Positions 50,801 to 54,771 of a stretch of 64,000 nucleotides of DNA are shown here, piece by piece; the first letter of the stretch is position 1, and each line of letters opens with the position of its first letter. The position numbers and the translations under genes are program-made. This stretch comes from Paludibacteraceae bacterium (GTDB lineage Bacteria > Bacteroidota > Bacteroidia > Bacteroidales > Paludibacteraceae), in contig JAKSKX010000006.1 in NCBI GenBank assembly GCA_024401535.1, forward strand, positions 1 to 64,000, given 5' to 3'. The notes beneath the pieces are model-generated. The model saw only the letters and a list, made by a program, of their open reading frames with translations, did not search any database and was not told where the DNA came from.

Positions 50801-53687
50801 CTTCATCGATGGTCCTAAGGAGCAGTGTGCTGATGCTTATGCTACTCTTGTACCTCATGGATTGAAGCCTTCTGACTTCGACAACTACCAGTGGAAGGAT
50901 TACGGTAATAACGATACTCTTCGCGCTCTAATTACAGAGACAGAGACATTCGAGGTTACTGGTAGCAATTCACTTACTGGTTGTGAGGCTAAAACAACTT
51001 GGACTGTAACAAAGATCAATCCTCCTCTAGTTGAGATTGAAATTGACGGTGACAATGGCGAGGGTGCTGTTTGTGAGGGTAACCAGTTTACTCTAAAGGC
51101 TAAGAACGCTTATACTTACGTATGGAATGATTCACTTCAGACTAAGGAGCAGAATCTAGGTCAGATTGCTAATACAGCAACTTGGTACTCAGTTGAGGGT
51201 ACTGATTCTAGAGGATGTAAGGGTACTGCTACAATATTTGTAGATGTACTTCCTAAGCCAGTTCTTTGGACATATGGTAACAGACCTATCTGTCTTGGTG
51301 ATACTCTATCTCTAGAGGCTGTAGGTGCTGACAAGTACGAGTGGACAATGGGAGTTGTATCTGGTGACAAGAACCAGTACATGACAGCTGTTCCTAAGTA
51401 CAGCACAGACTTCTATTTGACAGGTTATGACAAGAACGGATGTTCTAATGTAATCAAGGTTGAGACTACAGTACGTGATACTCCGAATGTAGTTATTACT
51501 TCGCCTGACAATACACAGTATGTATGTGAGGGTGATGTTGCCAAGTTGAAGGCTTCTGGTGCTGAGAACTATAAGTGGATCGAGGGTACTCAGAGCCAGA
51601 GTGATGAGATCACTCAGTTGATTGACAAGGACAATACAGTCTTCGTAGTCGAGGGTACTGATGCTAACAGATGTAAGGGTAGAGCTTCTTACAAGGTTAA
51701 GATGCAGGCAGCTCCTGTATTGACAATTACAGGTAAGACTGATATTTGCGAGGGTGATAACGTTCAGCTTTCAGTAGCTGGTGTTGGTGCCAAGACATTC
51801 GAGTGGGGTGACCCTCATTCATCTGTACCAACTAAGCCAGGAACTAAGATGATCGACAAACCTAAGCATGATACTCTATATTATGTATCTGGAACTTCAA
51901 TGTACGGATGTAAGACTACAGAGACTATTCCAGTCATAGTTAATTCGGTTCCTTCAATCAACATCTACGGTCCTGACACTATTTGTCAGGGTGGTGTTGC
52001 TCTTCTTGAGGTTAGCGGTGCTAAGACTTACGAGTGGAGTACTGGTGAGACAACTACTTCTATCGAGGTTAACCCTCGTAACAAGGCTACTTACCAGGTT
52101 ACAGGTACTGACGAGAACGGATGTTCAAGTATTGATCAGATTAGCATTCAGGTTATCGAGAAGCCAGAGGTATTTATCGAGGCTTCAAGCATGACAGTTT
52201 GTGAAGGTTCTTCTGTAGAGTTGAAGGCTAAGTACGATGAAAGTGCTCAGTTCAAGTCATTCAACTGGAAGTCTAATTCAGGTAATGCAGGTCAGGGCGA
52301 GATTATCACTCCTTCTATTTCGAAGGCTGATACATTCTACTTGATTGCTAAGAATGCTATCTGTACAGCCGAGTACTCAATTCCAATCGGAGTTTATCCA
52401 ACTCCAGTGCTTTCATTCACTGGAAATGACGTGGTTTGTCAGGATACTGCACACGCTTCACTTCAGTTGATTGCTCAGGGTGCAAGTACTTATGAGTGGA
52501 TTACTGAGGCTAACGATACAATCCGCAGCCCATTCTTCACAGCGGTTCCTAAGGAGCCTACTACAATGTACTTGAGCCTACATGGTATGGCTAACGGATG
52601 TGACGCTCAGATTACTGTTCCTGTCATAGTTAACCCTTCTCCTTCTCTTGTTACTAAGATTGTTGGTGGCGAGGGTACAGACGCCACAAACGGTTATGTA
52701 TGTGTCGGAAGCGATTACGAGGTAGTTGCAAGCGGTGCTGACACTTACGTTTGGACACGCGGTAACGGTATCGATACAGTAAGCTACACAAGTGTAATTA
52801 CTGGTGAGAACATGACTACTCCATTGACATTCCAGGTTATTGGTACAAATGCTATGGGATGTACTTCAGTGAAGTCAGTTAACATTCCTCTTCAGAGATT
52901 GCCTAAGCTAAAGATCGAGACAAGCCGCAAGTCAGTTTGTCCTGAGCAGGGTGATTCTATCGAATTCACAGTTAGCGGTGCCAAGACTTACGATTGGACT
53001 TCTTATCCAGCTGTAAGCGACATCGATAACGAGCCTAACAGAGATAACTTCAAGGCTCAGATCTTCGACGAGACTGTAGTTTACGTCTCAGGTAAGGATG
53101 AGTACGGATGTATCTCTAGCGATTCGGTTAAGATTACTAACTATGTCCTTGATTCAATCAAGTATGTAATCAATCCAACTCTAATTGATGATGATTACCG
53201 TAAGGTTAGCTTCTCTGGTCGTGTGCCAAGCAGCGAGATTTACGATGTTGATTGGACATGGGAGATTTCTGATGGTGGTGTAGAGAAGGGCAAGTCCGCT
53301 ACTCATACATTCCAGGTTCTTGAGGATTCATTCCTTGTAACAGTTAAGGCTGTTGACTGGAACGGATGTAAGTATGAGGATCAGACTCATATCTACAAGT
53401 GGAAGAAGGCTTGGGTTCCAGATGCATTTACTCCAGACGAGAACGGTTTGAACGATAAGTTCAAGTTCGAGGGTGGTGATTGGATCTCAGAGTTCCACTT
53501 CATAATCTACAACCGTCTAGGTGAAATCGTATTCGAGGGTAACAGCCTTCGTGACGCTTGGGATGGAACATTCAACGGTAAGCCTTGTCCTGCAGGTGTT
53601 TACGGTTGGTCAAGTTCATACAAGTCAACTGTAGGTGATTACACTAAGAGCGGTGAGGAAAAAGGTAAAGTTACACTTATTAGATAA
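26883..53687 (+). CDS. Giant SprB-like T9SS-secreted surface adhesin, 8,934 residues
   Basis: One unbroken frame of 26.8 kb. The N-terminus is unusual: residues 1-84 (aromatic amphipathic stretch LDWITMLLRWLY, then a Gly/Ser-rich linker and basic KGRR...VRQRLK) precede a signal-peptide core (85-98) with a cut predicted after Ala101 (TASAQ). Residues about 103-480 form a His/Cys-rich domain with lectin-like strands (WSTLEFDIRSIPEG, HSAWMYFTGEV). From about 485 to 8,830 runs an array of Ig/PKD-like modules, each with a C-x-G motif (CEGE, CPGS, CQGG), a Y.W strand and a second Cys in a NGC-type turn. The last 95 residues are a type B T9SS sorting domain: WVPDAFTPDENGLNDKF, YNRLGEIVFEG, WDGTFNGKPCPAGVYGW. 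This matches SprB-type adhesins that move on or decorate Flavobacteriia cells; SprB itself is about 6,500 residues. The PorP/SprF partner follows 16 bp later. The ligand is unknown. Confidence 0.9.
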   Translation: MNIKNKLIVIMNEFLRKFLDWITMLLRWLYAAPGAVVQWLHDTGTEDSVGMDASHESGGGIASGLVKGRRLFAECVTSVRQRLKYAAVGLLLFGAAGTASAQTENNLDFHNNLEGWHIYMGAVEFKGKTAASDAQGCDTYNKDQLGTSTTKTGATKSFYFPTNLNNNYYYYQLGTSTMTFSDKARCNLHSAPGGVTYKSDTDRDRVYLYGKIDKNDNATAGWWKYYDSYIAWDNKTSKYHRPATVTSTSYPRAYPLMKGDAKSCRLGAASHHNGWSNEFQNSNNTGQNIKHRAAAERMSYEFEKQPGQTTVLIHYLGAAISPGGSHYCTGPNGFDIFGCYTTASKASKSIDDVDEAKSGEKTVEDGWVQINQGCGSTASFSPFDMVCAFDHTSCTHRHNSQTTCTSTGVLDNNNNSVIFSTSTSTGRATSKKGWSTLEFDIRSIPEGARVAFAFTTNDCNWGVGASDAGGHSAWMYFTGEVLESYLNVNYCGENLTAEAPDGYAEYRWYKEGSNNPIVTTIYDDDVTREGLQSDGKYHSGRAYELPADFRGSSVWGSQGKIICRMYTSVENQTCYNELDKPYVQNDIYMKIDAEYACIDEPLTLMISPNKEKGSINTSEKFKYVYIKLNDDPAGFSRKDCNNAGELTYVIPKFDKTYKVELYAETDNGCRSNVLTETFIPMPRPEIALTANPVCKFSDVKGLITINNHSDASLYKDNSNGYFYSHGYGSVVNYTMSVNALGFGQTSDVNSNVKTSFEEGEFNANRQNQFNLGISYDYDNSNPDINVTVTSTRGCVTKKSVPFAFDATPKLSVFGMLERYSTPGDKNISLTLCPNEQISGEFYSNEPGWFVVQRKKTNDTDKKTWIIPTKSTFTTSSSGEKRYFPNFASSNVPVTMLEDGFAMIGDNDYMYEIRVYSQDPAIVDVENQCSDYYYIYIGQHPSKITVTTGPEVCPGSSTWLEINNVKAGTQKPLFHQITPATLTTPLVDNILGNYDVTAVSGFDNRYTIPAVKSPSYYEVEATNEFGCKERVPVSNWGSLPVPVLSYSAVFEGTSTNVNYVFVPNADGSHTVTLDPQCAGKTITVNIKNDGNSLVAFEVFDNGNLYKSGDAQSGNSFSFDYTIPETTSEGSRTFDVKVSSTESGKALCGFTDKVIFKSLPTTTINFVATPNTGLTTNTVGFPESEVSLNKYCSEQEYYIYAQAKYNVKNSVTLVDEPVLIAADKISMTINGVSDNVHSTTHKQVYEKANNWDSNESLYYIKYNFRITPSSSDKFCPATREEKVYILEKPKASFAKPLYEACTGKDVDVVLNTTSTLRNLDFSIVKVDGSDVETKVNDVNTDIVPSSSSITQNVSIPDLSDNSYKYYVKAEFTNNGGCASSALTQLGEFDTPTFTIVPKFAEGIYKDNEIPTFVSGASKYYIVCPGTKYYLDIENTSAAGVSLTNIEVTDGTVTNSTNDIASGGHVKSSVYTSGSSENDQINIEVSAKSNKGCLAESQSAVIRSASKPMITLAVEPDPQCKTDVTPTVNASVAVTQDNKSYAATYSDLNSAVSFAPKIELNSLAKPMPTPTSNNIYVFNNESMNVGTNQSITEENKFSAKYIDALGCESDVVFTTATAIGTPNHTVSVDKNVVCEGESNSIYVTAFGEYDFTLYRVLEGSETSTSAIDYNGEKLVVFNGATRKETAYSTTTKQAACEFADITFASNGKKKFYVMASTKGSLKCDVYKEVSYDVIPAPTVDIKVVREDGVTTLASGESVCPGEKLKLFVKNTTNYSDGTGFITTYTIDGNKSTNSVDDNESVNGVTIIAPNAAGSVTIPVVATRENTSCSSSESFMFRVASTPSLEIKSTAYSEKEGKTIICKEDDSKSTSARWDATERGATLSVPFMTGYTYTWSTSDVNAVLEPSATNPNEAKVYASTGTWYDEYEAIVTLTVKSNVGCSVSLDHNVVTRDIVKFNFEAVPSEGCVGDNMIKRITLLSSRSDSKYSADNNVNTSSVRPHVIGDNTMIAEASWDSYSARIYETFTSGKVCRKGNPNINVYVYPAPTLEVSMLDIEGRSVDAVCPNNEYYLNVKVADSDFTTKKSGFKRTLKETQFFNITIGGETKQTQGKNAVKFGPFKSTSAVNHEVTGALVLNGGANQGCASTVYKVANVYQIPTVRLQVAENATADGYGKGAYLCVGDGPEGETNGKAVIKTSYTFDTQINAANNIKSIIFNNFTPVSAEASALDNFTVEVQAREQKISATVIDNNGCQSEVSNEVSILPCLRPVPSLSDLKASCGDAETEIRLKDNNSDRQTVVDMMNNAAVSYTVSYENIYGSKTTVSRSGEDVKQGDTYNPYFLLKLSNVKDLPAGTPEFTADAVNRCASENGFFIPANGCRAKDKATYEFTSSVAPDIEISFADYNGDPITTVCPNTFFRVMLTDKNAVAGNVYNSNEEKDVTCKVSWNISGVGHDATLGINSIGGQVTNSFDVPNGSPYSSSASEIEFSVVAENALGCSKFFTKKLTITPTPVLAITGEGTRYDESTKTVYICNGVDAKLKVTSYSQIAKYTWYDASNTPLVTGAGANVEGTITESINANTTTLQSEFKGAPIGAYTVDAVDVNGCTSDPIGISVENIQMPSFVAVTDPAMVCGAEPSNVKIESVGGSYDPADIAKYNYFLISKFEAPSEGEIVSDGVKNIKDNIKFRTNSDGEYYKPIPNYEEGQPYGVELRDNYGCVSYANISVTPVDGPLIEWALYNASTSKYVAAHIYEKESDLVTVKVDAAHNPVLIENPTPQDLMKYGLPVGSKANFFYDDKDKDQDYPQWGWFCPGNVYYIYARNARGGVYNNGVLLQNSSPRDTFFCSVGGVTKVSGITYSSKLTEGNGLYDYNKGTGTRWCRLDHGMGPTKNTHFPAPKGAITISVIDTSYFPDPSSPTGFRKCISSEPIVIDRLRTAPTIKVSNLNYICEGDYVEISFVGKAPSGTRLVPIAGDAWDNGNVHYPVEYEAIGNEVYSAAELATKYDQSHNNDSYRFTVHQKTASGEIDKSEKGTRFYLTTNTYFTGYVKDEYGCAVSANGGWIYPYDKPEFKSGHEKACEESEIRITVQDGSTACNKWSGYHWDEYLWDGTNRIDKNGNIVNEHGKVVDASGNILYKSKVDGTAITDVANAELDANGDPVEFPKNPLKEGYQSGSFTGDINGVAHTFKYFNSSKFPHDQTRIYDVYSWISKKNNVDGSTVTCYSDTLQELVHPDELPDIECYFAKKSDPSTKVTGFCMNEEVVLVTKLKNASFFASDADMKEHTVVFSANDKNKHLNFEKSIDATATTADNIDYAQYTFVAPDSAGQYIVSVRDFVTNTNLSCPREIAVQFTVYGKPTVDIDAVDGNKDPDQPNVVYLCDGDKVNLRANTAKTDVEFHWYDGNRVEDIVDAPDYKLNIVEITSPTSRLAKVKDKGTGCWSDYSNQIDIKLAPVPAFEFLGNQAFVCEDKSTVTLEISAMKDGKYSFSEVNDQKVQINNIGESAKSITYTKSLSSFDASGISPVYVAVMNTDVNSISYGCKSYGRYDYAKATSPVLDVKQFVYKDNQYVEKVPCEGEQFYFGVHDDVANYSSGTVRLSRQAGSSNGYLDVSLAPQNRTYKLTTSDGTTVNSTISSTTRNIATVEGKTYYITSESYEAVNSGYNVNVDGEAVYSDATCESSTTWLSSTKRRPTPSLGADRATYICGKNNGTVIGDNQSEVKLLANATVDASNGNYAKKYIFTNKYTNVAETKTLADATAAIGGAEFVVSNILSDVTYTVKVEDANGCQSEESDPITISYVALPTFIATGNTLCEGKSEVKLTIAPTAGTVDEFNYAMGAYAGASVDKSNISAGVWPTNETNKDELTWVNSSFLTADQIGSASALTYQFAGLVAGKNDKIAACAQLKTPSIGQFAGCKGEIKCVDVNVNNKPEIKAVVKQNNRDVTNSAVCPNTDYIIEVSNVADFGTCSQETIYLLNLDGTVKASQIVNAGVPAQFVMTSNTSAEQFRTKIVTSCGCEIEGSVLVNVFANPTASLTYNNTLIGANFGDIEICSNAQAELGVSATASQIHNAANKIAKIYWYVGGVQDSYNQDLTDPSNIKRSGLTDGEYYVIAEDANGCKSAPSEKAVIKVLPEPAVDFTVADNFCSGSDVEVEIVSPQADYTYQLSYNDGTNDVTFAFVDGKSTIRKFKKAGTTTLNVVAKDKKLCSSAVSTYDIHVYEKPDMTVKFFRNSEELTRNSAVCNGEELTYTITKNAGGTVNVIIGSTPGGDVDIHDAGMSGNVVMGSSNQTFNFKFSNDEVAMCESSFDFPVRIAEAPSFQLTSSAMKDPNGYSVLCTNATENIKISAPVGIVVTDWGNLATTETTVQTEAETNRQFIEVKPAAGHYIVKGKNTSGCVGTAEFDVVNAAVPEVSEVRMYDYSDNTKEIVGGVVCDGTQVTITANANIGTPSVSDDDIRSYEWTGTSANQPSFNTQLVNDNVEKSVGGYDSKVYNFGVSVTSKYGCKSASFPYNVTVDKMPDIKFSGAVGNEYSACFGTPIVVEPNVGTVGFVFDFTNPSGSEVYESGVTKITRNLSQAGASEVVRVVAKGNVCTKVGTVNLKVKALPTITLTDPTTGNVGLVTCAPTTSERGSGNDKFKFEARVDGHKAVESIIDPNDATNTINFPETVNQSSATINRGDASQDYSIITASKPDVTTTYRYTASNGECSASKEFTVTIQPKPEMSTPMLYRKAEDGSLQLVTDKTFCEGDEVTAVVSAQVDGGNGTVKNISFGSASTDPNAHVQYPSASVANDQANFSFVATPRTGTQENVISFSSSSVDGNCESDRQDITIVVNPKEPLTIEGGNGHIVYHCGGAEYELSATEGFKDYVWYDSDHSTILPSDGYKCKVVPPVTGMKKIFCVASEGSTGCKTEASVDIAAITVPTVRLSIENSLTNKSVSGYGESVELVACAQVDGNGNTVSVENQKITLTATATSNTVDIKGYKWGDETMGSSNSLVFENPAIGDQTKTVTVIYTFNGSEECKAEKKFKIYGSPMPTVPTFSAQLSDGTGGWSNVSSICENTPIRLSANSDVNGGTRGEDVSYSWDPTGSQQEYINVNAHDGDEYTVTVTTNNGCSVSNTYLIETATSKFTVNNLDICAGSEAEIKPMKAAGDVITFDYYVGNDHKHTGESYKDIFGATTRVKVVGTNAIGGCESVKYVTVNTYGVPTVGVSDNVEGCEGAPVNLNAVKQEGVTYIWQGAFTGDSYEVPASLDVVDVQAKKSYTVGGVTDAVVCFSPIKTVAINRTSTPTVNIIASTDNVCEGEETRFTATGGNATSFNWRYGYLNTIDDTISYTNIKTTTTDANNPDLIIPKSEFVGVGQLYVKAVAKGTKCSAEGYRVISVSKKPVIKLASYTRASMTSPITPTEEEGAFVAKTCSDEEINLIFDGAKTYEIDGVPYNGTWSNTTTVNGPIDNNLLKVSGKDVYGCPAKDILVKVVTYPQPTLVDVPTNLTFCELDNSPINISAKAVDKAGSKFTISYSTASNPDAVKCTDVNECEIGGSTSNIITPNSADGKIIVAAISPAGCTVSQDVVIDVVPQPVALVDQNMKVCPNTEFELKTTHENGVPDADVYAKEWYRVNADNTTSFIGAGQNVKQSITERTHYQLKYKRSTYPMCEATPIDFYVDVFGDVVLSDASVDASGTPFQREICTSSGPTPLSIGASGINLETIKWYLGANNQGTEIEPDAASRNTINVEPKTKSWYYVEAKTVSGCTVGHEFTVDVAEAPQIVLYATKADGTSLIGGKICRGENIIIKTNLLSAVEPDNYYWFGAAATSQDYHVIGNVDNRVDVVLEADKGNCRTKVEQSFDVVERPIISLESDNSTYCEGESVEFRANTNDDGVTIDDYRINWFASEQDANNKKNVISTFNTLTQVVKGDATGNYELFATVYDPRYGCYAENPASISVKSVNVGEPALTYLGRVCNGASAEIKLATIDKSNEFSSTEYKMFIKPNTPGSAESTVTSATGTGWGYPISAVTDNTRYDYYLSRVVDGKECKSKTYSATILTEAKPSINVLLDGTLCAGNTVKLTASSNGVPNEKVKWVANGKNVYEYDLPGSNNVENRSLDVEAEKSFDYTLYEQGQAKPMTDGVCKNTYTYKMTVNPKPVITIVEDENNNRKCPGDEIAFDVKTQTEGVTKVDWIGATPKAYDAANDKFINEHSTVVIPQAGGNFTISAVATNGVCSSDLASFIVESGVTPTITLKTKADDDKNIAAVDVKPGSTFYFCEDDSRDLVASTEPSNSLVTVKGAGIPETGMGTNDGVFPVSAEGLYEVIATTAGQCSSSMNFIVSHKKKPEIISQIGSAAWQVLPNGQTHYCWDENNPDDITITVGQDPNAFYAFKSAGQPDPTSDKYKQESNQLKLYGHPGAEQMDVPNQTVDYTILAYKTYTIDGSDLTCYNETVVPIPVKVSPSVLIDGKNVFCAGTQNKVTLTAKLGSDVGDVSYKWSGFWEVNNKNTEVVDFNMVRTGDQTATVTVTDENQCSGKASKTITILPAPVLQIKNAKSNFCEGTTQEFVAECKNCSDTYGITKYYWQDSEGNLINGEDGKSDGSVLLSKSDVYSYLAYILLPDLDEDGNERLCWSSTYTQAVQTTPKPHFSITGDTAICPSDGAVFRASGDAGYSFTWTMNDNLIRKDENTNTSSISEAINASNTMTPIKLLVENSSGCQSDTTLKVINKGVPYPDVVYDQEACENGISSFKIVDAAAYTNIVWQCGSQVGVGSKFDCSVGSSDVKVTLTVQSADPANACTNQLEYPVRVIKHQQLQYEGSKVACEGEPVELVVNRADLPGVAATGDNFRWFTPNGDTLKSGNQNHATYKPTVSGQYSVVFQNGVCEEKMNFDLQIKNKPVIYLSYKDTICANSPVVIIANVPSATPSNPVEYYWQSDYNTQNQSNSFTDSPMMDSKYQLRVVDVNTECYTDTTGIMVAIRPNPSVRIDMDKSENKPCVNTNAYLVATGAVRYSWDGGNGNGEVYQPLVEDTPFDVTVIGYDNLGCSNTAKVTVTPTTLPEFEVQNDGETICEGTGIDLYGKSKLSNEAYDFNWFDPVQNIEVLGTNRFNTQPVVSTTYEVTAIKTTAHGTKCTSKLYPIVNVNKIPKLIIHGSSEVCDGGTYTFTVEGGMDGSYVWDNDRDKSSTTYSKTFNYTGSPAYVQVQGFDGLCESESVRKEILVRKKPDIKLDYMNQVCGNTPAHIEASSSTPNVTFLWKEQNINGPIFEPVVQPAYQLFHVVATDNIGCTNIDSARIEVVSAPKLYLSAQRSGKPRVNIPFDSVSKKFIVDVCEGEDLNLKMSGASNYKFTSVPGDVLSETDEYNYHPLGNEGLVVTGFLTGCNKEADILINHNNVPTLFLVGDTTSCKGDDVEFKAAASVATNDLEYNWTLPEFVDMYGVDSFIVDNEIEVMAMYPIEQSDKNLYTVTARSKSTGCETSQDFHFGYVPSPEFEPTYESRVCANADVEFYVTPNDPDATYKYQWRTGKTSQLRDTFKTQFRTPGSERVMVTATDGSCTVSKQFEIDVIPAPQLKVTAPAGLSRIGDTGASYMLEICENDRFSFAVSDTTSFPNYGGTFDYTLVAPEEIEGINSINSIATKDVTYKFKAVNADGCSSQALVSLAINKAPIASNTGGDTTTICYGDSVIFNIVGTNIKSYEWLPTSKGDTNATKIVKPSQSTDYYVNVTGFNGCRSQKQLRVKVNSIPQMAFALDNHVPTSDDMVCYGNDFTLNVKPAKAEDSYSFRWDNMSTDSYISQRAQAEKKFYVTALDSNNCSNRDSFTVRVQPLPVLSYDGETSVCRGSALVLTGANASNYWWTRSQDTLSDKPRVRVDALESSGTLTLYGEQNGCIGKLDVDVDVKETPDMYVNSASAGTVFKDTVKLCEGAENLSIEVLTINGTNGLEYSWDNGTIGNTLTIDNVTRNKDYIVTVHDPSGAFVCDGHLKVPVRVLPKPAIFIDGPKEQCADAYATLVPHGLKPSDFDNYQWKDYGNNDTLRALITETETFEVTGSNSLTGCEAKTTWTVTKINPPLVEIEIDGDNGEGAVCEGNQFTLKAKNAYTYVWNDSLQTKEQNLGQIANTATWYSVEGTDSRGCKGTATIFVDVLPKPVLWTYGNRPICLGDTLSLEAVGADKYEWTMGVVSGDKNQYMTAVPKYSTDFYLTGYDKNGCSNVIKVETTVRDTPNVVITSPDNTQYVCEGDVAKLKASGAENYKWIEGTQSQSDEITQLIDKDNTVFVVEGTDANRCKGRASYKVKMQAAPVLTITGKTDICEGDNVQLSVAGVGAKTFEWGDPHSSVPTKPGTKMIDKPKHDTLYYVSGTSMYGCKTTETIPVIVNSVPSINIYGPDTICQGGVALLEVSGAKTYEWSTGETTTSIEVNPRNKATYQVTGTDENGCSSIDQISIQVIEKPEVFIEASSMTVCEGSSVELKAKYDESAQFKSFNWKSNSGNAGQGEIITPSISKADTFYLIAKNAICTAEYSIPIGVYPTPVLSFTGNDVVCQDTAHASLQLIAQGASTYEWITEANDTIRSPFFTAVPKEPTTMYLSLHGMANGCDAQITVPVIVNPSPSLVTKIVGGEGTDATNGYVCVGSDYEVVASGADTYVWTRGNGIDTVSYTSVITGENMTTPLTFQVIGTNAMGCTSVKSVNIPLQRLPKLKIETSRKSVCPEQGDSIEFTVSGAKTYDWTSYPAVSDIDNEPNRDNFKAQIFDETVVYVSGKDEYGCISSDSVKITNYVLDSIKYVINPTLIDDDYRKVSFSGRVPSSEIYDVDWTWEISDGGVEKGKSATHTFQVLEDSFLVTVKAVDWNGCKYEDQTHIYKWKKAWVPDAFTPDENGLNDKFKFEGGDWISEFHFIIYNRLGEIVFEGNSLRDAWDGTFNGKPCPAGVYGWSSSYKSTVGDYTKSGEEKGKVTLIR
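28335..53400 (+). repeat. Array of Cys-containing Ig/PKD-like modules inside the adhesin
   Basis: Module spacing was measured between the Cys codons of successive C-x-G-type motifs. Near the N-terminus the codons at 29376, 29736 and 30108 are 120 and 124 codons apart, and 31773 to 32148 is 125. Near the C-terminus the codons at 51525, 51747, 51984, 52200 and 52437 are 74, 79, 72 and 79 apart. The modules are therefore longer and more varied at the start and short and regular at the end. They are diverged in DNA sequence; I saw no long exact nucleotide repeats. A total of roughly 80-100 modules is an estimate from length. Confidence 0.7.
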
Positions 53688-53703
53688 TGGAGGGTAAATA
53701 AGA

Positions 53704-54696
53704 ATGAAAAAGTTAAGTGCATTTCTAATGGCTGCGTCTATGTCTTTCGTGGCTGCGGCTCAGGATATTGACTATCAGTTGACAGGTCATTCCACTTCTC
53801 CATTTGCATTAAATCCAAGTTCTGTAGGCGAGGCAAACGCCTACAGAGTTGGACTTAACTATCGCATGCAGTGGCCTACACTTAAGAATGAGTATAGGAC
53901 ATTCCGTGCGTCTTATGACCAGAATTTCTTCAAGCTTGTCAGCTCAATCGGTGCGCATTATGTGTACGATGGACAGGCAAAGGATTTCAAGAGCCATGAG
54001 ATTGGAGTAACTTATGCGCACAATGTTCGTGTGGTTGATGGACATTATGTTAGACTAGGACTTACCGCTGCCATGTTCGTCAAGAAACTAGGCGAGGATA
54101 TCGTTTTCGGAGATCAGTGGCAGAATGGTTCTATTGCTGACAACAGCCTTGAGCAGGATAATATGCAGGATACTCAGGTGTTCCCTGATTTCTCTTTCGG
54201 CGCACAGTATGTGTGGGAAAACCGATTGAGCGCAGGTGCCGCTATCTATCATATTGCTGCTCCAACATACGGATTTGTTGATGACGATGCTAATCAGCTT
54301 AACAGACGATATTCGTTCCATGTGCGTTATCTTCACAACCTTGAGTCTTCAGCCGGTCTTTGGGGAAACAGAGGAAAGGTTGAGAATTATGTGATGGGAA
54401 CTTTGGCATACCAACATCAGGGAGAGTACAACGTGGCAAATGTCAATGTCGGTGCGTTTGTCTCTCATTTGATGCTAGGAGTTGCATATCGCCATGACTT
54501 CCGCAGAGAGGTTATTGGTAAGCTTAACACAGTGTCTTTCATGATCGGAGGTAACTATAAGGGACTTCAGGCATACTATACTTACGACTTGTTTACTTCA
54601 CAGAAGTCAAATGGTTCGTGGTCGCATGAATTCTCGATTGTTTACGTGTTCGTCAAGAAGCACTTCCGTTATTCATGTCCTATTGTTTACTGGTAA
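53704..54696 (+). CDS. PorP/SprF-family outer-membrane protein
   Basis: A 330-residue outer-membrane beta-barrel protein with a signal peptide (MKKLSAFLMAASMSFVAAA). The start of the mature part, DIDYQLTGHSTSPFALNPSSVGEANAY-like, with NP(S/A).VG, is the PorP/SprF hallmark (about residues 20-45). Alternating strands follow, ending in an aromatic C-terminus (SCPIVYW). SprF proteins are specifically needed to secrete or anchor the SprB-type adhesin encoded beside them, through the type B sorting domain. The gene begins 16 bp after the adhesin stop with GGAGGG upstream, and a strong terminator follows, so the two form one transcription unit. Confidence 0.9.
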   Translation: MKKLSAFLMAASMSFVAAAQDIDYQLTGHSTSPFALNPSSVGEANAYRVGLNYRMQWPTLKNEYRTFRASYDQNFFKLVSSIGAHYVYDGQAKDFKSHEIGVTYAHNVRVVDGHYVRLGLTAAMFVKKLGEDIVFGDQWQNGSIADNSLEQDNMQDTQVFPDFSFGAQYVWENRLSAGAAIYHIAAPTYGFVDDDANQLNRRYSFHVRYLHNLESSAGLWGNRGKVENYVMGTLAYQHQGEYNVANVNVGAFVSHLMLGVAYRHDFRREVIGKLNTVSFMIGGNYKGLQAYYTYDLFTSQKSNGSWSHEFSIVYVFVKKHFRYSCPIVYW

Positions 54697-54735
54697 TCAG
54701 AGGCAGGGCATAATATAACGATGCTTGATAAAAAG

Positions 54736-54771
54736 GAGACACAGCTCGGTTTCGAGTTGTGTCTCTTTTTT
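54736..54771 (+). terminator. Rho-independent terminator of the adhesin operon
   Basis: A 12-bp stem (GAGACACAGCTC / GAGTTGTGTCTC, one G-U pair) with a 6-nt loop is followed by TTTTTT. Confidence 0.92.

Noticed and set aside
26883-53687. Several fused or misassembled genes in place of one adhesin
   Set aside because: The frame is continuous, modules run smoothly throughout, there is only one signal peptide at the start and one sorting domain at the end, and no internal promoter or start with signal peptide was seen.
26883-53687. Non-ribosomal peptide or polyketide synthase, suggested by gene size
   Set aside because: No adenylation, ketosynthase or carrier motifs; composition is Ser/Thr/Asn/Val-rich Ig-like repeats with export and T9SS signals.
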